Assembly (NCBI RefSeq): GCF_003426775.1
Contig: NZ_QJUG01000027.1
Location: 1-52,586, forward strand
Length of the DNA: 52,586 bases
Source: Allorhizocola rhizosphaerae
Lineage (GTDB): Bacteria; Actinomycetota; Actinomycetes; Mycobacteriales; Micromonosporaceae
Direction: 5' to 3'
In this document: in pieces, positions 24,051 through 31,509 of the stretch
Numbering within the stretch: position 1 is the stretch's first letter
Layout: every line of letters begins with the position of its first letter
Notes under the pieces: model-generated
The model's database searches: none
Told to the model about the DNA's origin: nothing
Seen by the model: only the letters and a program-made list of their open reading frames with translations
Program-made: the position numbers and the translations under genes

Positions 24051-25807
24051 GCTTCAGATGCTCCCGCGAGCCGATCGGCCAGCACCTCGTAGGGGTGCAG
24101 CTTCTCCCACGCGTGCGACTCATACCACGCCCGGTCGAACCCGCCGATGGGCCGCCACCGGAACGTGCCGTGCTCCACCCCGTCGGCCAGTGTGCGCCAC
24201 ACCTCTTCAACCAGGGAGCAGTGCTTCACCGCGGTGTGCACCTCGGCCAGGGTGTAGGCCGGGCCCTCCATCCGCACCAGGCGGATGTCGTAGCACCCGC
24301 GGAAGCCGTGCCCGAAAACGTGAAACGGCTCCCGCCAGACCTGCGCGCCGGGAGCCCGGATCGAATAGCGCACCCGGGCGGAGACGTGTCCGCCGTGGTG
24401 ATGCTCGGAGTGCTCGGCGATGTCCGGGATCTGCGGCGGGAAGAAGTAGTGCCGCTTGAGCGGGATCTCGGCCCGGTCGAACTCACCCGGTGCGAAGTGC
24501 CAGCGGTTATACATCATCCGCTGGGCCACCCGCCACAGCGTCGTGACCTTTTCCTCGTCGGTGGTGAGCGCATCCATCCGCACCGGGTGGGGCAGACAGC
24601 AGCAGAAGAAGTCGCCCTTCTTCAGCTCCAGCACGCCGTCGGGCCGGCCGGGCAGGCTGCCGCGCAGCCTCGCCAGGTCGCGCACCGAACTGCTCATGCC
24701 GTAATCGGAGTCGCTGGCGGCAACGGCGGACAGCACGATGGCGCCGATCAGCTCGCCGATCGCCCCGGCGCCGCCCTCGTCGTCGGCACGCTCCGCGTCG
24801 ATCTCGGCGGCAGCCCGGGTCATGGCGCGCATGTCGGCCGCCGCGTCGCCGGTGACCGGTGTGCCGAGGTGGAACGCCTGCTCCTCCAGCAGCGGGGGCA
24901 GTTGCGCGAAGGCGCGCGGATGGGCGAAGTCGGTCACGTATTCACTTTTGACGAAGGTCAGCCCGTTGATCCTGCGGTAGCGCATCGACCGGGAACGGTC
25001 GACCTGTGGCAACAGTTCGCGCACCAGCCGGGAAAGGTCAAGCAGCGAAAGGCGATGCAGCTGCGCCGGTGCGCGGCCGAGGGCGCGGCAATAGCTGGTG
25101 TAGCGCTCGTTGAGGAACTGGCGAAGCGCGGTGGCGGACAGCTGCTTGCCGTTGAACTCCTCGAACCGCACGGACCGTCCACTGTGGAACAGGCACTGCG
25201 CGGCCACCACGAAGAGCCGGTCGCTGGCCCGCCACTGCGCCAGGGGCAGCCGCTGCAGGCGGAGCAGCAACTCGTCGCGGGTCAGCGTGTTGGAACCGGC
25301 GTCGGACTTGGAGAAGACGTCACGGCCGATGAGCACGTAGACCGTCTCGACCCGCTCCACCCGGTCGGCCAGCTCGGCCACCTTCGCCTGCAGCACGCCG
25401 TCCGACTCCCAGTCGTGCAGGATCGCGTCGATCTCGCACATCTCCGCGGACTCGCGGGCCTGCCACAGCTCGGCCTCCTCGGTCACCATGTCGCGCAGCT
25501 GCGTCGGCGCGTGCAGCCAGGCCAGCACCTCGCCCGGTGGGGCCGGGGTCGATGCGGTGTCCCAGAAGGCGATCCCGTCGAGAACCGTCGCGGTGACGGG
25601 AATCGACCAGCCGTCGGGCACTGGTGCGCCGGCGATGGTGACGTCATGGCGCCCGAGCACATGCTGCACGAGAATCGCCTCCCAGGCGGTGAGTCTCGCG
25701 CAGGCCAGGCGGAAGGAGATTTTGCCGCGCTGGGTGAGCTTTTCCAGCAACCAGGCAGTTGCTGCCTGGGTGGCGGGCACGGTCCGGGCAGACACTTCGG
25801 TGACCAC
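24047..25807 (-). CDS. Large unrecognised protein leading the KamA/ATP-grasp operon
   Basis: 586 aa, soluble. No family is recognised. Visible features are a helical N-terminal third, a mid-region Arg/Leu-rich segment (TRDELLLRLQRLPLAQWRASD), an acidic patch (DAERADDEGGAGAIGELIGAIVLS), a striking GDFFCCCLPHPVRMD with three consecutive cysteines (~395-409), a histidine cluster EHSEHHHGGHV (~470) and a C-terminal YESHAWEKLHPYE. Cys and His clusters suggest a metal site (inference). GTG 25807 has GGGGGA upstream. As first gene of a seven-gene coupled operon it is likely a core enzyme. It could be a new enzyme class in this pathway. Confidence 0.7.
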   Translation of the reverse strand: MVTEVSARTVPATQAATAWLLEKLTQRGKISFRLACARLTAWEAILVQHVLGRHDVTIAGAPVPDGWSIPVTATVLDGIAFWDTASTPAPPGEVLAWLHAPTQLRDMVTEEAELWQARESAEMCEIDAILHDWESDGVLQAKVAELADRVERVETVYVLIGRDVFSKSDAGSNTLTRDELLLRLQRLPLAQWRASDRLFVVAAQCLFHSGRSVRFEEFNGKQLSATALRQFLNERYTSYCRALGRAPAQLHRLSLLDLSRLVRELLPQVDRSRSMRYRRINGLTFVKSEYVTDFAHPRAFAQLPPLLEEQAFHLGTPVTGDAAADMRAMTRAAAEIDAERADDEGGAGAIGELIGAIVLSAVAASDSDYGMSSSVRDLARLRGSLPGRPDGVLELKKGDFFCCCLPHPVRMDALTTDEEKVTTLWRVAQRMMYNRWHFAPGEFDRAEIPLKRHYFFPPQIPDIAEHSEHHHGGHVSARVRYSIRAPGAQVWREPFHVFGHGFRGCYDIRLVRMEGPAYTLAEVHTAVKHCSLVEEVWRTLADGVEHGTFRWRPIGGFDRAWYESHAWEKLHPYEVLADRLAGASEA

Positions 25808-25918
25808 GAAAATCCCCCGTTTTCATGACTGTCCAATATGGAAGCGTGTTGATTCCATCGGGAGACAACCTTAGGCACGCCACGAAAAAGATCGCAACAT
25901 CGTCAGTCATGGTTCTAT

Positions 25919-25930
25919 CGATATATATCG
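25919..25930. promoter_or_regulatory. 12-bp palindrome in the divergent control region
   Basis: CGATATATATCG is a perfect palindrome in the 201-bp gap between the divergent starts 25807 (minus) and 26009 (plus). The surrounding 25880-25975 stretch is far more AT-rich than its neighbours. It is placed well to act as a shared operator for both transcripts. Confidence 0.5.
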
Positions 25931-26008
25931 GCTATGGTTACTTGTCGATCCGTCGAGAGCGTGTTATCTCAAATGTGTGTGGATACGGGGGTGCGGGGGA
26001 CAGTTGAC

Positions 26009-27154
26009 GTGAGTCTTCGAGAGTTGGGCCTTGCCCAGGCGGGCGCTGACCCCCGGTGGGAGGCGATGTGCGGGCCGGGCGATCTCTTCTGCACGGGGCG
26101 CTGGCTGGCCGTCGAGCGGGAGGCCGTCGGGCCGTGGGTGCCGCGCGCCAGGTCGTGTCTGGCCGCGTTTGACGGGCCGGAGATCGCCGCGGGCGTGGTG
26201 GTGCAACAGTTTGATCGCGATGCCGACGACGAGACGGTCCGGCTCGACAAGATGCTGCCCGCCGAGGTGCTCGCGCGCTGGGACGATCCGGTGTCGGCCG
26301 TGCAGCCGTCGCTGATGTGCGGCACGTGGTTCAACTCGACCGTGCTCACCGCGCCCGGCCTGGCCGGGTCACAGCGGGAGAAGGTTCGCCGCGAGCTGGT
26401 CGACGCGGTGGTGGAGCGGGGCCGCCAATGGGGTTGCGCCACCGTGTTCTTCCCGTTCCTCGACGCCGACGACGTGCAGCTGCGCGAGGCGCTGCGCGAC
26501 GCGGGCTTCGCGGAGTTTCCCGCACCCGCCCGCCACATTTTCAACTGTGATTTTCCCAACTATGAATCCTTCGTTGCCTCATTGCGGTCGCACAAACGCC
26601 ATCGTTTGCGGCGCGAGTCGGCGGCCGTGCGCGCGGCGGGGATCAGCACGGCGTGCCAGGCGTTGGACGGCTCCACCGTGGAGACCGCGGCGCGGCTGGC
26701 CCACCTGCTGGAGCGCAAATACGACCAGCGATCCACGTTCGACGAGATGGCCGCCTGGTTCGAGGCGATCGCCCGGCACACCGACACCGTTGTCTTCACT
26801 GCCTCCCGGGGCACCGGTCCGCCCATCGCGATGAGCATGTGGATCCACCACGAGGACCGCATGTATGGCTTCCACGCGGGCTTCGACTATGAGCAGTGCC
26901 AAGGTCTGCCGATGTATTCGCTGGCAGGATTCCATCTGCCGATCGAATACGGGTGTTCCCATCCCGGGATTCGCGCGCTCGAATACGGGTGCAGCTCCGA
27001 TCAGGCCAAGCTGATCCGCGGCACCACGGGCATGGCCCAGGTGCTGTGCGTCAAACCGCTCACCGCGCTCGCCCAGCCCCTGCTCAATCACCGGTCAGGC
27101 GGAACGGTTTGGGTCGGGCTGCCCGAGTCGATCGACGGCGTCACGGGCGAGTAG
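26009..27154 (+). CDS. GNAT/FemAB-like acyltransferase
   Basis: 381 aa. The C-terminal half is a GNAT-type fold of the peptidoglycan-bridge/DUF482-like group: FVASLRSHKRHRLRRE, LERKYDQRSTFDEMA, IAMSMWIHHEDRMYGFHAGF, LPMYSLAGFHLPIEYG and GIRALEYGCSSDQAKLIRG. Members transfer an acyl or aminoacyl group to an amine. I chose GTG 26009 because GGGGGA precedes it at eight bases; ATG 25973 is possible but lacks a site. The last eight codons (ESIDGVTGE) are not family-like and are identical at DNA level to the DinB end at 17938-17960, so the C-terminus looks like a recombination scar. Confidence 0.7.
   Translation: MSLRELGLAQAGADPRWEAMCGPGDLFCTGRWLAVEREAVGPWVPRARSCLAAFDGPEIAAGVVVQQFDRDADDETVRLDKMLPAEVLARWDDPVSAVQPSLMCGTWFNSTVLTAPGLAGSQREKVRRELVDAVVERGRQWGCATVFFPFLDADDVQLREALRDAGFAEFPAPARHIFNCDFPNYESFVASLRSHKRHRLRRESAAVRAAGISTACQALDGSTVETAARLAHLLERKYDQRSTFDEMAAWFEAIARHTDTVVFTASRGTGPPIAMSMWIHHEDRMYGFHAGFDYEQCQGLPMYSLAGFHLPIEYGCSHPGIRALEYGCSSDQAKLIRGTTGMAQVLCVKPLTALAQPLLNHRSGGTVWVGLPESIDGVTGE
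27132..27154. repeat. 23-bp perfect direct repeat, right copy
   Basis: Identical to 17938-17960 and in the same orientation, 9,194 bp apart. Here it provides the last codons and TAG stop of the GNAT/FemAB-like gene. On the minus strand it gives the TRP-stop end of the small gene at 27141-27431, matching the end of the aminomutase. Confidence 0.9.
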
Positions 27155-27431
27155 GCGTGGGGCCGACGGGGCTGAATGGTCCCGCGGCGGGGTCGGGTCG
27201 ATAGCCGCTGCGCCGTTCGATGAGCCACCAGCCGCCGCCTTCGCGGCCGAACCGGTAGGCGAGCTCGATGTTTCTGCGCGCGGACGCCTCGTCGGGGTAG
27301 CTGGTCCGGATCCTGTGCCCGCCGGGCTCGGACACGACCACCGTCCACACGCCGAGCCGGTTGCGCGCCGCGTAGACCCGCAGCCGCAGCCTCGTGCCCT
27401 CGTAACAGTTCCCGATCTCGCAAAGGTCCAC
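27141..27431 (-). CDS. Small hypothetical protein
   Basis: 96 aa from GTG 27431 (GGGA six bases upstream). The product has a beta-rich core: CEIGNCYEGTRLRLRVYAAR, WTVVVSEPGGHRIRT and GGWWLIERRSGYR, with two cysteines near the N-terminus. A good promoter (TTGACA at 27488-27483 and GATAAG at 27465-27460, 17-bp spacer) would start transcription inside the longer frame, so earlier starts (27473, 27488) are unlikely. It is convergent with and overlaps the gene ending at 27154. The C-terminal TRP-stop comes from the direct repeat. Function unknown. Confidence 0.5.
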   Translation of the reverse strand: MDLCEIGNCYEGTRLRLRVYAARNRLGVWTVVVSEPGGHRIRTSYPDEASARRNIELAYRFGREGGGWWLIERRSGYRPDPAAGPFSPVGPTPTRP

Positions 27432-27457
27432 GTCAGATCCCAACCACACGGCCGTTG

Positions 27458-27488
27458 ATCTTATCGAACGCATGTTCGAGCGTGTCAA
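27458..27488 (-). promoter_or_regulatory. Promoter with a palindromic operator between -35 and -10
   Basis: On the minus strand, TTGACA (27488-27483) and GATAAG/TAAGAT (27465-27458) frame TCGAACATGCGTTCGA (27464-27479), whose outer arms TCGAAC and GTTCGA are perfectly paired. A palindrome in the spacer is a classic repressor site. It also lies ~35 bases before the OYE gene at 27512, so it may control both directions. Confidence 0.6.
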
Positions 27489-27511
27489 GGGGTGCGTGTT
27501 AGAGTCCGCGG

Positions 27512-28678
27512 GTGGCAGGCCCCGATGTCTTCGCGCCCGCGCGGCTCGGCCCGGTCATGCTGCGCAACAGGATCGTCAAGGCGGCCACGTTCGAGGGCGC
27601 GACGCCGGATGCCCTTGTCTCCGGACGCCTGATCGCCTTTCACCGCGCCGTCGCCGAGGGCGGGGTGGGTCTGTCGACCGTAGCCTACCTGGCGGTGAGC
27701 CCTGAAGGTCGTACCCACAAAGAGCAAATATATCTTCGCCCCCAAGCGTTACCAGGGCTGCAACGCCTGACCGACGCGGTTCATCAGGCGGGGGCGGCGA
27801 TCGCGGCGCAGATCGGCCACGCCGGGCCGGTCGCCAACGGGCGTTCCAACGGTAGCCGGGCGATCGCGGCGTCGGCGATGCCCAGCCCGCTGAGCCTGCA
27901 GATGATCCGCGCGGCAACGGTTTCCGACCTGGCGCGGATCAGGCAAGCATATGCCGGCGGTGCCAGGCTCGCGATGGGTGCCGGCTTCGACGTGCTGGAA
28001 ATTCATCTTGGGCATGGGTACCTGTTGAGCTCCTTCCTGAGCCCGAATCTGAACCGCCGCAACGACTCCTACGGCGGCCCGCTGCGCGCACGGGCGGCGT
28101 TTCCGCGTGATGTCGTGCGGGCGGTGCGCGAGGCGGTGGGCGGGTCGGTCGCGGTCACCGCCAAGGTGAGCATGGCCGAGGGTACCCGCAAAGGCTTTGC
28201 CATCAACGAAAGCATCGAGTTCGCGGGAATTCTGGAGGCCGACGGGCAGCTTGACGCGCTGCAACTGTCGGCCGGCAGTTCGCTGACCAACCCGATGTTC
28301 CTGTTCCGCGGGGACGTCCCGGTGCGCGAGTTCGCCGATGCCCTACCCCTGCCCGTGCGCTGGGGGATGCGCTTGTTCGGCGGGCGTTTCCTTCGGCAGT
28401 ACCCCTTCGAGGAGGCATTCCTGCTGCCCATGGCGCGCCGCTTCCGAGCCGAGCTGGCGATGCCGCTGATCCTGCTCGGCGGGATCAACCGGCGCGCGAC
28501 ACTGGACCTCGCCATGGCCGAGGGGTTCGAGTTCGTGGCGATGGCCCGTGCGCTGCTGCGCGAGCCCGATCTCGTGAACCGCATGCGCACCGAATCGGCC
28601 GACGGCGTGTGTATCCACTGCAATCGGTGCATGCCGACCATCTACAGTGGCACGCGATGCGTCGAGCTCGCGCGGTAG
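27512..28678 (+). CDS. Old-yellow-enzyme-like NADH:flavin oxidoreductase with C-terminal Cys cluster
   Basis: 388 aa FMN-binding TIM barrel: LGPVMLRNRIVKAATFEG at the start, AAQIGHAGPVAN (His of the active site), GAGFDVLEIHLGHGYLLSSF, SPNLNRRNDSYGG and LLGGINRR. After the barrel, CIHCNRC and a further Cys (CX2CNX2CX9C, ~365-381) form a probable iron-sulfur ligand set like that of the dienoyl-CoA reductase branch, though no FAD/NADPH domain follows. Likely role: reduction of an enone or dienoyl double bond, perhaps on an ACP-bound intermediate. GTG start 27512. It is the first gene of the plus-strand biosynthetic run. Confidence 0.85.
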   Translation: MAGPDVFAPARLGPVMLRNRIVKAATFEGATPDALVSGRLIAFHRAVAEGGVGLSTVAYLAVSPEGRTHKEQIYLRPQALPGLQRLTDAVHQAGAAIAAQIGHAGPVANGRSNGSRAIAASAMPSPLSLQMIRAATVSDLARIRQAYAGGARLAMGAGFDVLEIHLGHGYLLSSFLSPNLNRRNDSYGGPLRARAAFPRDVVRAVREAVGGSVAVTAKVSMAEGTRKGFAINESIEFAGILEADGQLDALQLSAGSSLTNPMFLFRGDVPVREFADALPLPVRWGMRLFGGRFLRQYPFEEAFLLPMARRFRAELAMPLILLGGINRRATLDLAMAEGFEFVAMARALLREPDLVNRMRTESADGVCIHCNRCMPTIYSGTRCVELAR

Positions 28679-28688
28679 ATTGCCCGAC

Positions 28689-29357
28689 GTGGACACGCGT
28701 GTGGAGGTCTGGCTGGTGCGCACCGACCTGCCCGTGCCCACTGTGTCCGAATTAGAGTCTGTTTTGGACGATGACGAGCGCGCTCGGGCCGACGCGCTGC
28801 GCTGGCCTGCGGACAAGCGCCGATACATCGTGGCGCACGGGGCGGTCCGGTGCATTTTGGCGGCCCGCCTTGGCGTGCACGCCAACGATATCCGCTGGCG
28901 CCGCGGCCCGCGCGGCAAGCCGGAAATCATGGGCGGCGGCCCGCATGTGAACCTGTCGCATTCGGGCGAGCTGGCCGCGCTGGCGATCTGCGAGGACCGG
29001 CCGGTCGGGATAGACGTGCAGGAGATTTCGCCGGGTTTCCGGCCGGACCGGATGGCCGAGCGCTACTTCCACGCCGACGAAGCCGCGCACGTGGCCGGAT
29101 CGGTGGAGCGGTTCGTGCGGCTGTGGGTGCGCAAGGAGGCGTGCGTCAAGGCAGCCGGCCGGACGCTGTGGCCCGCGCTGTCGCTGCCCGTCCTCGACGA
29201 TGTCGTGCCCGGCTCATTTCGCGTGACCGACATTCCGGTCGCGGACGGGTTTCGGGCCGCCGTGGCACTGGCCGGCGACCGTCCATACCGGACGGTGCTG
29301 CGGACGTGGACCGGTGTTACATTGCCGCCCGTGGACATCTCCAAGGCACGCCATTGA
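28689..29357 (+). CDS. Sfp-type 4'-phosphopantetheinyl transferase
   Basis: 222 aa. Both Sfp motifs are present: PVGIDVQEI (~106) with the Mg-binding Asp, and LWVRKEACVKA (~145) with the catalytic Lys-Glu. KRRYIVAHGAVRCILA and GGPHVNLSHSGELA are further hallmarks. It transfers the phosphopantetheine arm of CoA to a carrier-protein serine, so it can activate the two ACPs encoded at 37033-37305 and 39966-40235. The GTG start 28689 is chosen by family length; TTG 28680 is also in frame. Its stop overlaps the next gene's TTG start (TTGA). Confidence 0.9.
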   Translation: MDTRVEVWLVRTDLPVPTVSELESVLDDDERARADALRWPADKRRYIVAHGAVRCILAARLGVHANDIRWRRGPRGKPEIMGGGPHVNLSHSGELAALAICEDRPVGIDVQEISPGFRPDRMAERYFHADEAAHVAGSVERFVRLWVRKEACVKAAGRTLWPALSLPVLDDVVPGSFRVTDIPVADGFRAAVALAGDRPYRTVLRTWTGVTLPPVDISKARH

Positions 29358-30496
29358 GCCGTTTTCTTTTTGTGGTACCGCCCGTGGCCGGCCATGCCCG
29401 GCCGGCCGCCGCGGTGTCCCAGGCGCTGCGCGAGCGCGGTGAGGAGGTGGCGTGGGCCGGGCCGAAGCAGTTCCTGGCCCCGCTGCTCGACCACGACGTG
29501 CCCATCTTCCCGACCGGCATGCGGCTCTACCGCGACCTGCGCGCCACGGACGGCACCGCTGTGCAGGCGTTCCTCACCGGATATGTAATGCCGTTGGCCC
29601 GCTTCGTGTTGCGGGCGGTCGACGACGCGGTGGAGGCGTTCGCGCCCGATGTCGTGGTCGCCGACCAGCACGCGATCGCCGGCGCGCTGGTCGCATACCG
29701 GCGTGGCCTGCCGTGGGCGAGCCTGCTGCCCGGGTCGCGTCAGCTGCCCGATCTGGCCAACGGGTCCCAGGAGGTGGCCGAGTGGATCGAAGGGCACCTG
29801 TCCAAGCTCGCGCCCGACGTGCCGCAGGAGCGCCTCCCGTGGCTGCTCTACTCGCCGCACCTGCGCCTCGCGTTCACCACGCTGGCCCTGACCGGCCCGC
29901 TGCCGCTGGACGACACGACCGTCCTGGTCGGACCGGTCCTCGGGGCGCGGCCCGATGACAGCCCGATGCCGATCGTGCCCGATCCGGCCCGCCGCACCGT
30001 GCTCGTGACCGTCGGCACGCTCAATGTGGACATTTCCGCCGACTTCTATCGGCGCGTGCTGGAGGCGCTCGCCCCGCTGGCCGATCGCGTCAGCGCGGTC
30101 GTCGTGGCCCCGCCCGACGTGCTGCCCGACCCGCCCGAGCACATCACGGTCGTCCCACACGTACCCATGCTGCGCCTCATGCCGCACGTCGACGCCGTCG
30201 TCTCGCATGGCGGCATGAACACCGTGGCCGAGGCGCTCGCGCACGGCGTGCCGCTCGTCGTCGCGCCGATCACGCTCGACCAGCCGACCACCGCGGCGCA
30301 GGTCGTCTCATGCGGAGCGGGCCTGCGGGCCGACTTCGATCGCGCCACCCCCGACCAGCTGCGGGCGGCGATCCTGGCCGTGCTCGACGTTCCCGCCTAT
30401 CGGGAAGCGGCGGCCCGGGTGCGCGCTTCCTTCCGCGCGGCGGGCGGGGCCCCGGCCGCCGCCGAACATTTGCAACGCCTGGCCCATCGGGGTTGA
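29354..30496 (+). CDS. GT-B glycosyltransferase (MGT/GT1 type)
   Basis: 380 aa. The N-terminal domain begins FLFVVPPVAGHARPAAAVSQ; the C-terminal donor domain has VVPHVPMLRLMPHVDAVVSH, GGMNTVAEALAHGVPLV and APITLDQPTTAAQV, the HGG-N-T and DQ motifs of antibiotic and macrolide glycosyltransferases. A nucleotide-activated sugar is the expected donor, but no deoxysugar genes lie in the window, so the sugar must come from elsewhere, for example UDP-glucose. The TTG start at 29354 overlaps the PPTase stop. Glycosylation could be tailoring or self-protection. Confidence 0.9.
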   Translation: MSRFLFVVPPVAGHARPAAAVSQALRERGEEVAWAGPKQFLAPLLDHDVPIFPTGMRLYRDLRATDGTAVQAFLTGYVMPLARFVLRAVDDAVEAFAPDVVVADQHAIAGALVAYRRGLPWASLLPGSRQLPDLANGSQEVAEWIEGHLSKLAPDVPQERLPWLLYSPHLRLAFTTLALTGPLPLDDTTVLVGPVLGARPDDSPMPIVPDPARRTVLVTVGTLNVDISADFYRRVLEALAPLADRVSAVVVAPPDVLPDPPEHITVVPHVPMLRLMPHVDAVVSHGGMNTVAEALAHGVPLVVAPITLDQPTTAAQVVSCGAGLRADFDRATPDQLRAAILAVLDVPAYREAAARVRASFRAAGGAPAAAEHLQRLAHRG

Positions 30497-30537
30497 CCCG
30501 TTCGGCCGTTGATCGCGATAGCCAAATATCTAAGCTG

Positions 30538-31509
30538 ATGGACGTGCTGCGTGAGCCCCTATACCGGACCGTCAGGCTCATCCGTCGTTTCGAGGAGCGG
30601 GCGATCGAGCTGGTCCGCACGGGCGTCATCGTGGGCGGCATCCACCCATATATCGGGCAGGAGGCCGTTGCCGCGGGCGTGTGCGCCGCCCTGCGCGACG
30701 ACGACATCGTGCTGTCCAACCACCGCAACCACGGTCATGCCCTGGCCAAGGGAAGCGAGCCGCGCCGCGTGATGGCCGAGCTCGCGGGCCGGATCACCGG
30801 GATCGACAACGGCCGGGCCGGTTCACTGCACATCTCCGATTACGAGCGCGGGCTCTACGGCGCGACGATCACCGTCGGGCACGGCGCGGCCATCGCGACC
30901 GGCGCGGCCTGGGCGGCGTCGCGCGACGGCACCGACCGCGTGGTGGCGAGCTTCATCGGCGACGGGGCGATGAATCAGGGCGCGCTGCTGGAGACGATGA
31001 ACCTCGCGAGCCTCTGGCGGGTACCACAGCTGATAATCGTGGAAAACAACCTGTATGCCACCACGCAGCCGGTCGGCGCCTCCACGGCGGGTTCCATCAC
31101 CGGCCGGGCCGAGGCCTTCGGCATCCCGGGCCGGACCGTCGACGGCATGGATCCGGAGGCGGTGTTGGAGGCCACGACCGAGGCCGTGCAGAGGGCACGC
31201 TCGGGTGGCGGGCCCTCGCTGCTGGAGTTCATGACCTACCGCTTCGACGCGCACCACACCTTCGAATATCGGGTGCGCCTGCGTTACCGCACGCAGGAGG
31301 AGATAGACCACTGGCGCGAGCGGGATCCCGTGGTCGTGCAAGGCTCCCGCATCCCTGACGAGGCCCGCGAGCACATCGATCAGGAGATCGAGGACGTGCT
31401 CGCCGACGCGGTCCAGTTCGCGCAGGACAGCCCGAAGCCCGATCCCGCCGACGCACTCGAGTACCTTTATGCCACAGGGCTTCGGCCCCGCCCAGGGGTG
31501 GTGAGCTGA
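30538..31509 (+). CDS. 2-oxoacid dehydrogenase E1 component, alpha subunit
   Basis: 323 aa. E1-alpha family: YRTVRLIRRFEERAIEL, IHPYIGQEAVAAGV, DIVLSNHRNHGHALAKG and the thiamine-diphosphate motif GDGAMNQ(141-147)...VENN(168-171). Together with the beta subunit it decarboxylates a 2-oxo acid and would normally pass the acyl group to lipoyl-E2. No E2 or E3 is encoded nearby, so acyl transfer directly or indirectly to an ACP is inferred. ATG 30538 fits family length. TTG 30493, overlapping the glycosyltransferase stop as TTGA like the previous junction, is an alternative start. The stop shares one base with the beta ATG. Confidence 0.88.
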   Translation: MDVLREPLYRTVRLIRRFEERAIELVRTGVIVGGIHPYIGQEAVAAGVCAALRDDDIVLSNHRNHGHALAKGSEPRRVMAELAGRITGIDNGRAGSLHISDYERGLYGATITVGHGAAIATGAAWAASRDGTDRVVASFIGDGAMNQGALLETMNLASLWRVPQLIIVENNLYATTQPVGASTAGSITGRAEAFGIPGRTVDGMDPEAVLEATTEAVQRARSGGGPSLLEFMTYRFDAHHTFEYRVRLRYRTQEEIDHWRERDPVVVQGSRIPDEAREHIDQEIEDVLADAVQFAQDSPKPDPADALEYLYATGLRPRPGVVS

